The notes under the pieces were generated by a model. The model was not told where the DNA came from. It saw only the letters and a program-made list of their open reading frames with translations, and made no database searches. From JANMDU01 sp043777675 (lineage in GTDB: Bacteria > Pseudomonadota > Gammaproteobacteria > Burkholderiales > Burkholderiaceae_C): a DNA stretch of 64,000 bases. Shown here one piece after another: positions 40,416-48,398 of the stretch. The position numbers and the translations under genes were made by a program. Positions within the stretch are counted from its first letter, which is position 1. Each line of letters starts with the position of its first letter. The stretch covers positions 1 through 64,000 of the forward strand of contig JAYWHR010000009.1 of NCBI GenBank assembly GCA_043777675.1, given 5' to 3'.

Positions 40416-41681
40416 TCAATCCACCTTCGCACCCGCCTTAAACCAATCCGCCACCAACGCTCTCTCCGCATCGGTAATTTGCGTGGAATTGTTCATCGGC
40501 ATTTGCTTGGTGACAACAACCTGCTGGTAGATGGCTTGGGCATGCAGTTTGATTTGAGCGGGCGAATCGAGGCGCACATTTTTCATTTGCACTTGCGCGT
40601 TATGGCACTGAATACAGCGCGCTTGCAAGACTGTTTGTAGCTGAGTAAAAGCAGTATTTTCAGATGCTTTTGATGGGGTAGTCGGCACAGAATATGCGTT
40701 AGTTGCTATTGATTTAGTAGTACCCGTCTGGACAGGACGCAGCGCGAAAATCACACCTGCCAAAATCGCTAAGCCCATTGCTGCCCACGGCCACGGGTTG
40801 CTCGCGCGGCCCAGATGGTAGCCGTGTCGCTGCACGAAGAATTGGCGAATCAATGCGCCGCACACCATCATGGCAAACAAAATCAGCCAATTGTGTGCAT
40901 GCGTGTACATGAAGCTGTAATGATTGCTGAGCATCGCAAAAATCACGGGGAGTGTGAAATAGGTGTTGTGAACGCTGCGCTGCTTGCCTCGTTTGCCGTG
41001 GATGGCTAGCGCGGCAGAGTCGTATTTCGCGCCGCCAGAGTTAGAAGCCATCATCGCCTCCACCACTTTTTTCTGCCCCGGAATGATCCAGAAAAACACG
41101 TTGGCGCTCATGGCCGTGGCAATCGCAGCGCCTACGAGCAAGAAGGCCGCCCTGCCCGCAAACCACTGGCAAGCCAGCCAGCTCATGAAGGCGATCACGA
41201 TCAGCATCAAGATGCCCACGATTGCTTCGCCATTTTTACGGAAACCAAACAACTGACACACGCCGTCGTATACCAGCCAGAACACGACAAGGAAAGCCAG
41301 CGCCACGCTAATCGCTGCGCCGGGCTGCCAATCCATCAGTGATTTGTCGATAAGATAAGTGCTGGCGTTGTAGAGATACAGCACGGTAAACAGCGCAAAA
41401 CCGGTGAGCCAAGTTGAGTAACTTTCCCAGTAAAACCAATGCAAGCGCGTGTGGATTTTTTTCGGTGCAACCAAGTATTTTTGCGGGTTGTAAAACCCTC
41501 CGCCATGCACCGCCCACAGCGCTCCATCAACGCCTTTTTCCAGCAGATCAGGCGATTTGGGTTTCTCAAGATTGTTATCAAGAAAAACAAAGTAAAACGA
41601 AGAGCCAATCCAAGCAATGGCGGTGATGACATGCACCCAACGCAACAGCAGGTTGGCCCAATCAAGCAAATATGCTTCCAT
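40416..41681 (-). CDS. puuD: Membrane urate oxidase (urate hydroxylase) with cytochrome c domain
   Basis: PuuD oxidises urate to 5-hydroxyisourate in the inner membrane. The 421-aa protein has about eight membrane segments with conserved His residues (RWVHVITAIAWIG, RLHWFYWESYSTW, HNTYFTLPVIFAMLSNHYSF). A C-terminal cytochrome c domain with haem motif CIQCH (C356-H360) follows. The linker before that domain (about residues 320-335, TKSIATNAYSVPTT) is encoded by a copy of the dispersed palindromic element. The xdhA, xdhB and xdhC genes on the same strand upstream make urate from xanthine, so the region is a purine-degradation cluster. Confidence 0.92.
   Translation of the reverse strand: MEAYLLDWANLLLRWVHVITAIAWIGSSFYFVFLDNNLEKPKSPDLLEKGVDGALWAVHGGGFYNPQKYLVAPKKIHTRLHWFYWESYSTWLTGFALFTVLYLYNASTYLIDKSLMDWQPGAAISVALAFLVVFWLVYDGVCQLFGFRKNGEAIVGILMLIVIAFMSWLACQWFAGRAAFLLVGAAIATAMSANVFFWIIPGQKKVVEAMMASNSGGAKYDSAALAIHGKRGKQRSVHNTYFTLPVIFAMLSNHYSFMYTHAHNWLILFAMMVCGALIRQFFVQRHGYHLGRASNPWPWAAMGLAILAGVIFALRPVQTGTTKSIATNAYSVPTTPSKASENTAFTQLQTVLQARCIQCHNAQVQMKNVRLDSPAQIKLHAQAIYQQVVVTKQMPMNNSTQITDAERALVADWFKAGAKVD
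40678..40722 (-). repeat. Dispersed palindromic element, in-frame copy in puuD
   Basis: Read along the gene: TACTACTAAATCAATAGC, then ACTAACGC, then ATATTCTGTGCCGACTAC. The translation TKSIATNAYSVPTT falls in the flexible linker between the membrane and haem domains. Confidence 0.8.
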
Positions 41682-41834
41682 AGGGTCTCCTACTGTTCAC
41701 CACTGCGGGCACTGTAAACAGAAATTGGCCGCGAACTGGGTCGATGAATCGATGTAGCTCCGCTGCGGCGATTTGCAAGTGTATACAACTTTTAGGCATC
41801 CTACATAACGAGCTGGATTCATGCCTAAAATTTG

Positions 41835-43139
41835 CTAAGCAGATTCCTTCGAGTCGCGCGATGCGTCCAGCCCAGCCTGGGCAGCCGCCGCCCGCAGCTT
41901 GTCTTTTTTGCTTAGCCGCTTGCCTTTGATGCCACCATGGATATCCAGCCCCGTAGGCACGAGGGCCGCATCTTGCGGCTGCGGTTGATCGCTCGGCTCA
42001 AAGCCTTCAATCTCCTCTAAATCAGCCGCTACGCCTTGGCGCTTGCAAATGAGTTGCCAATGCTCTTGTGCATCCATGCTCACGAAGCTCACCGCCAAGC
42101 CGGGCAAGCCAGCGCGGCCTGTGCGGCCAATGCGGTGCGTGTAATCAGTCGCAGAGCGCGGCAAATCAAAATTCACCACCACGGGCAGCTCTTTGATATC
42201 CAAACCCCTTGATGCCAGATCAGTGGCCACCACCACATCAATGCGCCCTGCTTTGATGTCTTGCACCACTTGGATGCGCTTGCCTTGCGTGAGCTGGCCG
42301 TGTAAGGGTTCGGCTTTGAGGCCCGCAGAGCGCAGCTTCATCGCTACTTTTTCTGCATCGTATTGGCGGGCGACGAAGACGAGCGCGCGCTCCCAGTCGT
42401 TTTCAATGAAAAGTTTTTTGAACAACTGTGTGCGCCGCGCGGCATCCACGGCAATCGCACGCTCTTCGATTTGCGGCTTCTCTCCTACAGTCGCAGCAAT
42501 TTCTATGCGCACAGGATCGCGCAACAAGGCCACGGCCAAGATCTCAATCTCAGCAGAAAAAGTGGCAGAGAAAAAAAGATTCTGCCGCTTCTCGGGCAAG
42601 AGCGCGAGAGTGCGCTGCAGCTCATCGCTGAAACCCAGCTCTAGCAAACGATCCGCTTCATCGAGCACGAAATGGCGAATTGACTTAAAACTCAAAGCGC
42701 GTTGATCCGCCAAATCAAGCAAACGCCCCGGTGTGGCAATCAGAATATCAATGCCTTCGCGCAGAGCGGTCATCTGCGGCTCAATCTCCACACCGCCAAA
42801 AGCGGCAAGTAATTTGATTTTGCGGGGCAAGAATTTGGCGAATTTGCGCGTCATCTCCTCGACCTGTACCGCCAGCTCACGTGTGGGCACAAGCACGAGG
42901 CAGCGCGGTTTGCCGGCTTGTGGAGGCTCGGCATCCACGAGCTGCTGCAGGAGCGGCAACGCATAGGCCGCCGTCTTCCCTGACCCCGTTTGCGCGGATG
43001 CGAGCACATCGCGGCCTTGCAATATGGCCGGAATTGCAGCCAACTGCACCTCAGTGGCTTGCGAAAAATGATCGTCTTTTAGGGCGCGGTTAAATGCTGC
43101 TGAGACGGGCGGCGTGAAGCCGAGGTTTGAAAAGGGCAT
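41835..43139 (-). CDS. rhlE: DEAD-box ATP-dependent RNA helicase RhlE
   Basis: This 434-aa helicase has all the DEAD-box motifs: the Q motif (FSNLGFTPPV…QATEVQ), motif I AQTGSGKT, Ia PTRELAVQ, DEAD (FVLDEADRLLELGF), SAT, and the C-terminal ATDLASRGLD and HRIGRTGRAG. The short opening MPFSNLGF and the basic C-terminal tail fit RhlE, which acts in ribosome assembly and RNA turnover. It is a single gene. Downstream is a 150-bp gap to puuD containing TTGCAAGTGTATACAACTTT, which might be a regulator site for puuD. Confidence 0.93.
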   Translation of the reverse strand: MPFSNLGFTPPVSAAFNRALKDDHFSQATEVQLAAIPAILQGRDVLASAQTGSGKTAAYALPLLQQLVDAEPPQAGKPRCLVLVPTRELAVQVEEMTRKFAKFLPRKIKLLAAFGGVEIEPQMTALREGIDILIATPGRLLDLADQRALSFKSIRHFVLDEADRLLELGFSDELQRTLALLPEKRQNLFFSATFSAEIEILAVALLRDPVRIEIAATVGEKPQIEERAIAVDAARRTQLFKKLFIENDWERALVFVARQYDAEKVAMKLRSAGLKAEPLHGQLTQGKRIQVVQDIKAGRIDVVVATDLASRGLDIKELPVVVNFDLPRSATDYTHRIGRTGRAGLPGLAVSFVSMDAQEHWQLICKRQGVAADLEEIEGFEPSDQPQPQDAALVPTGLDIHGGIKGKRLSKKDKLRAAAAQAGLDASRDSKESA

Positions 43140-43199
43140 CTGTTGACTTTACGCTATGTGATGGCTTGAGATGAGAAAAAGTCCCTGACTGGGGAATAC

Positions 43200-43390
43200 C
43201 GGACGCAGAAGACGCAAAGGTTGCGCAGAGGACGCAAAAGAAAGGCAAAAAGAGACGAGAAAAATACAAAAAAAGAAAGCCCAAGAAGCACAAATGCCGC
43301 GAATACCACGATCCAATTTTTGGTTTTTTCTTGGTTTTTTCTTGATATTTTTTTGCGTCTTCTGCGTAACCTTTGCGTCTTCTGCGTCCG
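43200..43390. repeat. Long inverted-repeat element between xdhC and rhlE (second copy)
   Basis: The arms at 43200-43239 and 43351-43390 pair at 38 of 40 positions (GACGCAGAAGACGCAAAGGT and onward). They are the same arms as at 16284-16431. The 110-bp interior is A-rich then T-rich and unlike the first copy except near the right arm (TTTTTTGCGTCTTCTGCG). It lies between the rhlE start and the xdhC stop and holds no gene. Confidence 0.88.
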
Positions 43391-43427
43391 ACTGTTCGTA
43401 TTTCTCAAGCCTTTAGCAACCCAATCG

Positions 43428-44240
43428 CTAAAGCTGCCGAAACTGCAAAAGCTGCGCCGCCACGCTAGCCGCAATCACTTCGGGCTCTTTGCCAGCAATG
43501 CCCGGCAGGCCAATGGGGCAAGTGACGTGAGCTAATTCCTTTGAAGAAAACCCCCGCTCTTCCAAGCGATGCCGAAATGTCGCCCACTTCGTCTTGCTGC
43601 CAATCAGCCCAATAAACGGTATATCGTTTTTCTCCCGCTGCCGCTTCAAGCAGCTTGCCACCACATCCAAATCCTCCGCGTGCGAAAAGCTCATGATCAA
43701 CACATGGCTTTGCGCAGCGAGATCGCTCACAGCGGCTTGCACAGGCGCAGAGTGCTCAGCTTTCACATTAGCGGGCAACTGCTCGGGGAAAATCTCATCG
43801 CGGCTGTCAATCCAATGCACGCTGCACGGCAGCTTGCTAAGTGCATTCACAATCGCTTTGCCCACATGTCCACCGCCAAACAGCGCAATATTTAAACGAT
43901 TTAGGCCGTTAGCCGGCATAGAATAAGCGCGAAGTGCTATTAATTTAGTAGTGTCTCCAGCAGCAATGCCCACAAACTTCAGCCACACCACACCGCCGCA
44001 GCATTGCCCAAGCGCTGGCCCAAGCGCATAGCGGCGCGTTTCTTCAGTAGCGACAAACGGCGATTCAGAAAGGAGAGAGCGAGCATACGCAATTGCATCA
44101 AACTCCAAATGCCCACCGCCCACTGTACCTTCAACAGCGCCGGCGGAAACCAACATCCAAGCCCCCACCTCGCGCGGGCTACTTCCCTCAAAGCGCTCGA
44201 TGCTGACCCAAATACATTTCGCTAAAACCGAATTTTTCAT
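43428..44240 (-). CDS. xdhC: Xanthine dehydrogenase accessory protein XdhC
   Basis: XdhC binds the molybdenum cofactor, promotes its sulfuration and inserts it into the xanthine dehydrogenase large subunit. The 270-aa protein has the N-terminal XdhC/CoxI part (GSSPREVGAWMLV, GTVGGGHLEFDAI, LGPALGQCCGG) and the Rossmann C-terminal part (NIALFGGGHVGKAIVNAL, IGLIGSKTKWATF, CPIGLPGIAGKEPEVIAASV). Residues about 96-112 (TKLIALRAYSMPANGL), the hinge between the two parts, are encoded by the dispersed palindromic element. Its start overlaps the PIN-toxin stop by ATGA. The two toxin–antitoxin pairs separate it from xdhB. Confidence 0.93.
   Translation of the reverse strand: MKNSVLAKCIWVSIERFEGSSPREVGAWMLVSAGAVEGTVGGGHLEFDAIAYARSLLSESPFVATEETRRYALGPALGQCCGGVVWLKFVGIAAGDTTKLIALRAYSMPANGLNRLNIALFGGGHVGKAIVNALSKLPCSVHWIDSRDEIFPEQLPANVKAEHSAPVQAAVSDLAAQSHVLIMSFSHAEDLDVVASCLKRQREKNDIPFIGLIGSKTKWATFRHRLEERGFSSKELAHVTCPIGLPGIAGKEPEVIAASVAAQLLQFRQL
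43906..43954 (-). repeat. Dispersed palindromic element, in-frame copy in xdhC
   Basis: Read along the gene: CTACTAAATTAATAGC, then ACTTCGCGC, then TTATTCTATGCCGGCTAA. This is a well-preserved copy giving KLIALRAYSMPANG at the junction of the two XdhC domains. Confidence 0.9.
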
Positions 44241-44797
44241 AGCGCACTCGGCTTATCTTTCAAGATCAAGCAATCCAGCCCCTCAAAGCGCAGATAGTCA
44301 CGATCAAAGCTGACCAGCCGAAGCCCGGTGGTTTGCGCCAACGCTGCCAGATAGACATCGGTGGATAGTCGCAGAGGAAGTTTCGGATGCACGTTGAGCA
44401 ACATCGTCAAAGTCGCATCCACGCCCAGCCATGGCTCTTGCAAAAACGCGACCTCTTCAATATCCATAAACCGCTGGTAGGCAGCCATCGCTTGATGCAT
44501 CTCAACCTGCCGCCCCTTAGCGCGCTCAGATTGGCAAAGCACCCGCACTAAGCCCAGCATCGTGGTACGGCAAAAATACATTTTCTGGGCTTGGCGACTA
44601 GGCGACTCGATAGCAGCCTCTTGCGTTAAACGCTGCATTGTTTCGCGCCAATAATCTTGAGCCGCCGAGTGATGTGTGTGGTCAGGCTGCGCAAGTGCCA
44701 GCCAAATATTCACATCCGGCAAATCTCCCTGCACACGCTGCCATTTTCCCAATGGAAAATCTGCCGCCGAATCTCGTGCTTGGTTAACCTGCATCAT
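44237..44797 (-). CDS. PIN-domain toxin (VapC-like)
   Basis: This 186-aa protein has a PIN ribonuclease domain. The first acidic motif is LPDVNIWLALA (D28, N30), then an Asp-containing STDVYLAALAQ and the closing LVSFDRDYLRF. The first ~24 residues precede the usual PIN start, and a GTG at residue 22 is an alternative. It overlaps the RHH antitoxin gene upstream by 14 nt and the xdhC start by 4 nt. VapC-type toxins cleave specific RNAs and are blocked by the cognate antitoxin. The tight coupling to xdhC is unusual. Confidence 0.85.
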   Translation of the reverse strand: MMQVNQARDSAADFPLGKWQRVQGDLPDVNIWLALAQPDHTHHSAAQDYWRETMQRLTQEAAIESPSRQAQKMYFCRTTMLGLVRVLCQSERAKGRQVEMHQAMAAYQRFMDIEEVAFLQEPWLGVDATLTMLLNVHPKLPLRLSTDVYLAALAQTTGLRLVSFDRDYLRFEGLDCLILKDKPSAL

Positions 44798-45095
44798 TGG
44801 ACGAAGCGCCAGTGGAGCGACCGTACTTCATCACATTCAGATAATTTTCATATTCCTCGTTCATCAAAAATTCATTGATGCCTCGATTCGTCATCAGCTC
44901 CGGCGGCAAAGTGCCGAAATTCACAGTTGGTATCGCAGGAATAGGCTTGGGCTCGCGCTTGACTTGGGCTTCAGGCTGCTGCATGCCCCGCTCAATCAAC
45001 TGCAACACATAGTCGCGCAAGCTCGTGCCCTGCATAGCAGCGCTGGCCTTCAGAGTGCGGAATAAGGGATCGGGGAAGTCAATACTGGTACGCAT
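44784..45095 (-). CDS. Antitoxin of the PIN toxin (ribbon-helix-helix type)
   Basis: This is a 103-aa protein from the ATG at 45095. The N-terminus is a ribbon-helix-helix DNA-binding unit (MRTSIDFPDPLFRTLKASAA, then GTSLRDYVLQLIERG). The Pro-rich C-terminal tail is likely to wrap the toxin. The start is chosen because the longer in-frame reading from 45140 would include the TTTGCAT palindrome that looks like its own operator. It overlaps the PIN gene by 14 nt, the classic antitoxin-first order. Confidence 0.8.
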   Translation of the reverse strand: MRTSIDFPDPLFRTLKASAAMQGTSLRDYVLQLIERGMQQPEAQVKREPKPIPAIPTVNFGTLPPELMTNRGINEFLMNEEYENYLNVMKYGRSTGASSNDAG

Positions 45096-45096
45096 A

Positions 45097-45114
45097 TTTG
45101 CATTTTTATGCAAA
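45097..45114. promoter_or_regulatory. Palindromic operator candidate of the PIN toxin–antitoxin pair
   Basis: TTTGCAT-TTTT-ATGCAAA (7-bp arms) ends 1 bp upstream of the antitoxin ATG. RHH antitoxins usually repress their own operon through such sites. Confidence 0.55.
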
Positions 45115-45203
45115 AGTGCAGGTGTGTCAAGTCGAAGCATTCAACGCCTCTCAAGCCATTGAAATCGGCTCAAACCTGCTGTCGGCATTTAACAATCAAC
45201 CGA

Positions 45204-45530
45204 CTATGACTTCAATGCTGCCGCATTGATCGCGTTGCTGTCGTACCATTCTTTTTGATGAATGATCCGGGCGATGAAGTTGGTGTCTATGGCCTCATAG
45301 CGTTTATGAAAGATCAAATAACCGTTGGCTCCAAAAGCAACAATGAATTTACGTACGCCTTGCCGGCCTTCCAGCGGCGCGCCACTTTGGGGATGCTTTT
45401 GAATGTACTCCAGCGCTTCGATGATGGCGGCGTTGCCTCTGTCGGCCACATCCAGGTCAAATTGCGCTAAAAATTCATAGAGTCGCTGTAGATCCGCTCG
45501 CGCTGCTGCTGAGAGCTTTATGCGCGCCAT
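45204..45530 (-). CDS. RelE/ParE-family toxin
   Basis: This is a 108-aa protein from the ATG at 45530 (MARIKLSAAARADLQRLYEF). The family pattern is visible: an N-terminal strand and long helix, then HPQSGAPLEGRQGVRKFIVAFGANGYLIFHKRYE, with the Arg/Lys and Tyr positions of the fold, and a C-terminal FIARIIHQKEW. It overlaps the antitoxin gene by 13 nt. ParE-type members poison gyrase while RelE-type members cleave mRNA; I cannot tell which from sequence. Confidence 0.85.
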   Translation of the reverse strand: MARIKLSAAARADLQRLYEFLAQFDLDVADRGNAAIIEALEYIQKHPQSGAPLEGRQGVRKFIVAFGANGYLIFHKRYEAIDTNFIARIIHQKEWYDSNAINAAALKS

Positions 45531-45820
45531 GATGGGAGCTGAGCACTGCGGTTTTGCTTGAGGTTTTTGGCCCACTCTTTTACATCGGAGAGATCAATAT
45601 GCAAGCCGCTGGCTTCGAAATTGGCTATTTCAGCGTCCACACTTTGCAGCACGGCTTGTTCAGCCTCTTCCTGCACGAGATAGCGCTCAATGGCTTCTTT
45701 CATGAGGTAATGCGATGAACGATGCTTAGCCTCAGCCAAAGTTTTTAAGCGCTGACGGTAGGTCTCGTCTAATTTGAGCGTCACGGTGGGTGAGCGATTT
45801 TTATGCAAAGCTGCCGTCAT
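45518..45820 (-). CDS. Ribbon-helix-helix antitoxin of the RelE/ParE pair
   Basis: This is a 100-aa protein from the ATG at 45820. The opening SPTVTLKLDETYRQRLKTLA, then KHRSSHYLMKEAIERYLVQEE, is a CopG/ParD-like ribbon-helix-helix. The C-terminal half is acidic and helical. An upstream ATG at 45868 is rejected because the leader it adds covers a GATG-A-CATC dyad (about 45843-45851) and a probable promoter. It is the first gene of the two toxin–antitoxin pairs between xdhB and xdhC. Confidence 0.85.
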   Translation of the reverse strand: MTAALHKNRSPTVTLKLDETYRQRLKTLAEAKHRSSHYLMKEAIERYLVQEEAEQAVLQSVDAEIANFEASGLHIDLSDVKEWAKNLKQNRSAQLPSWRA

Positions 45821-45926
45821 AGTGTCACCTTTTATGCAAGAGATGACATCATTGTATTCACAGAACACCTTTAGGGCGTGCCGCTAGAGAAGCTGCCTGG
45901 GCAATGCGCGGAATAACCAATCGCAA

Positions 45927-48398
45927 TCAGATCGTTTTCAAAGCCTCACAAGCCATCAAGATCCGCTCTGGCGTGGCGGGGGCTTTGAAGGCGACGCGTT
46001 TTTTGTGGTTTGCACTGGCGCTGACCGCATCGCGGATGGCGAAGTAGCTTGATAGCGCGAGCATCAGCGGCGGCTCGCCGACTGCTTTGCTGCGGAATGG
46101 CGTGGGCTTTAAGTTTTGATTGTCAAACAGGCTGACTTTGAAATGCTCGGGCACATCGCTGGCGACGGGGATTTTGTAGGTGCTGGGGCCGTGGGTGAGG
46201 AGTTTCCCGCGTCCGCTGAATCCGTCTTTGCTGGGCTTGCCCTTCAAATCCCAAACGCATTCTTCCATCGTGAGCCAGCCCATGCCTTGCACGTACGCGC
46301 CCTCGATTTGACCGATATCGATGGCGGGGTTGATGCTCTGGCCGGCGTCGTGCACGATGTCTACGGCACTCAGCCACCATTCGCCGGTGCGCGTGTCTAT
46401 CTCCACTTCGGTCACGGCTGCGCCGTAGCAGAAGTAATAGAAGGCATGGCCCATCAAGGTGTCGATGTCGTAGCCAATCTCAGGCGTCATGTAAAAACCT
46501 GCGACGGACAGACCGACGCGATCGAGCCATCCTTTCTTGATCAGCGCAGGCCATTCAACTTCCGTTCGGGCTGAGCCTGTCGAAGCCTTCATCAACCCTT
46601 CGACAAGCTCAGGGCGAACGGAGGCTTTTCCATTTCCGAACATGATTTGTGATGGATCGCAGCCGAGCATGCGAGCAGCCACAGGCGCGAGGCGCGCGCG
46701 CATCTGCTCGCAAGCATTCATGATGGCAGCGCCGTTGATGTCTGCGCCGCTGGATGCTGATGTGGCAGAAGCGTTGGGCACTTTCTGTGTATCAGTGGCC
46801 GTGACTCGCACGAAGCTGGCCGGGATACCCAAACCATCGGCGCAAACCTGCTGCATCTTGGTGTTCAGGCCCTGCCCCATTTCCGTGCCGCCATGGTTCA
46901 CGCTGACTGAACCGTCCATGTAAATATTGAGCAGCGCCCCGCCTTGATTGAGCATGGTGGCGGTGAAGCTGATGCCGAATTTGAGTGGCACGAGGGCCAC
47001 GCCACGCTTGCGGGTTTTGCTCTTGGCATTGAATGCTGCCACTTGGGCGCGGCGCTCGCGGTATTTGCTCTCGGCTTCCACTTGGTTGATGACGCGATCA
47101 CCTACCCAGTCTTTGATTTCTTGGCCGTATTGCGTCGTCATCGTCTGCGCATTGCCTGAGATCGCAGGGTCTTGGTACAGATTGATCTTGCGCACATCCA
47201 ACGCATCTTTGCCAGTGACTTGCGCGATTTCTTCGATCACTGTTTCGATGCCAAACATGCCCTGCGGGCCACCGAAGCCACGGAAGGCGGTGGCGCTCTG
47301 TGTGTGAGTTTTGCAGCGGTGGCTGATGATGTGCAAGTTCGGCAAATAGTAGCAATTGTCGATATGCAGCACGGCACGGTTGTTTACCGGGCCCGAATAA
47401 TCCATCGAATAACCGCAGCGCGAGGCGATCATGAAATCGACGCCGAGGATGCGGCCTGCATCGTCAAAGCCCACGGTGTAATCCAAGCGGAAATCATGGC
47501 GCTTGCCGGTGATCATCATGTCGTCATCGCGGTTCACGCGCAGCTTCACGGGCTTTTGTAATTTGTGTGCAGCGAGCGCGGCAGATTGCGAAAAGATGGA
47601 AGCATTGCCTTCTTTGCCACCAAAGCCGCCTCCCATGCGCCGGCAAATCACTTCCACGTCTTTCGTCGTTAAATTTAAAGCGGCAGCGGCTTCACGCTGA
47701 TTGCCATCAGGATGCTGAGTCGACACGTAAAGCGTGAGCTGGTTGTCTTCTCGCGGCACGGCATACGTGATTTGGCCTTCGAGATAAAACTGCTCTTGCT
47801 GGCCGCAATAAGTAGACCCGGAGAGCTTGTGTGGCGCGGCGGCAATCGCCCCCGCTGGCGTGCCGCGCGTGATGCTCTTTGCGGGCATGATGTATGAGTT
47901 TGCTGCCAGCGCTTCCTCAATCGTGAGAATCGCTGGCAACTCCTTCACCAGCACTTTCGCTTTGTGCGCTACCTCGCGGGCATAGAGCATATTCGTGGCC
48001 ACAACCACAGCTACGGCCTGCCCTAAAAATTCCACCTTGCCAGCCGCCAAAAACGGATCGTCATGAATGATCGGGCCGCAGTTGTTTTCACCCGGAATAT
48101 CTTTGGCGGTGTAGACCGCTACCACGCCGTGCTCAGCGAGGATGGCGGCGCGATCAATGCCTTCGCCGATCAGCTCGCCATGCGCAACGGGCGACATGAT
48201 GATCGCCGCGTAAAGCGTGCCGCGCAGCTCGGGAATATCGTCGGTGTAAACCGCTTGCCCCGTCACATGCAGATGCGCAGATTCGTGAACGAGATTTGTG
48301 CCCTGCTGAGCCGATGCGTTTGTTGAAGCCCCGTCGGTAGAGGGTGATGCCCCTTCGGTAGCGGGCAACAATTCTTTGAGCGTGGTAGGAGCGTTCAT
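45927..48398 (-). CDS. xdhB: Xanthine dehydrogenase molybdopterin-binding subunit
   Basis: This is the 823-aa large subunit that holds the molybdenum cofactor and oxidises hypoxanthine and xanthine. Family marks are VYTDDIPELRGTLYAAI, RRMGGGFGGKE, GFGGPQGMFGIE and the C-terminal KAVGEPPLMLALS, whose Glu is the catalytic base. Residues about 593-613 (VRPELVEGLMKASTGSARTE) come from a REP-like palindrome inserted in frame. Near the N-terminus a 17-nt unit is duplicated (EGASPSTDGAS). The start abuts xdhA, which is upstream on the same strand. The symbol follows the two-subunit bacterial naming. Confidence 0.93.
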   Translation of the reverse strand: MNAPTTLKELLPATEGASPSTDGASTNASAQQGTNLVHESAHLHVTGQAVYTDDIPELRGTLYAAIIMSPVAHGELIGEGIDRAAILAEHGVVAVYTAKDIPGENNCGPIIHDDPFLAAGKVEFLGQAVAVVVATNMLYAREVAHKAKVLVKELPAILTIEEALAANSYIMPAKSITRGTPAGAIAAAPHKLSGSTYCGQQEQFYLEGQITYAVPREDNQLTLYVSTQHPDGNQREAAAALNLTTKDVEVICRRMGGGFGGKEGNASIFSQSAALAAHKLQKPVKLRVNRDDDMMITGKRHDFRLDYTVGFDDAGRILGVDFMIASRCGYSMDYSGPVNNRAVLHIDNCYYLPNLHIISHRCKTHTQSATAFRGFGGPQGMFGIETVIEEIAQVTGKDALDVRKINLYQDPAISGNAQTMTTQYGQEIKDWVGDRVINQVEAESKYRERRAQVAAFNAKSKTRKRGVALVPLKFGISFTATMLNQGGALLNIYMDGSVSVNHGGTEMGQGLNTKMQQVCADGLGIPASFVRVTATDTQKVPNASATSASSGADINGAAIMNACEQMRARLAPVAARMLGCDPSQIMFGNGKASVRPELVEGLMKASTGSARTEVEWPALIKKGWLDRVGLSVAGFYMTPEIGYDIDTLMGHAFYYFCYGAAVTEVEIDTRTGEWWLSAVDIVHDAGQSINPAIDIGQIEGAYVQGMGWLTMEECVWDLKGKPSKDGFSGRGKLLTHGPSTYKIPVASDVPEHFKVSLFDNQNLKPTPFRSKAVGEPPLMLALSSYFAIRDAVSASANHKKRVAFKAPATPERILMACEALKTI
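46561..46622. repeat. REP-like palindrome inserted in frame in xdhB
   Basis: TCCGTTCGGGCTGAGCCTGT with CGAAG, then CTTCGACAAGCTCAGGGCGA with ACGGA, forms an imperfect inverted repeat of about 28-bp arms. It is the CCCTGAGCTTGTCGAAGGG type of dispersed repeat. In xdhB it is translated as VRPELVEG and TGSARTE, a peptide signature I recall from translated repeats in many proteobacterial proteins. Confidence 0.85.

Noticed and set aside
40190..40471. A 93-codon minus-strand frame downstream of puuD
   Set aside because: It lies in the repeat cluster and overlaps the puuD 3' end, with Pro/Arg-rich composition typical of translated repeats.
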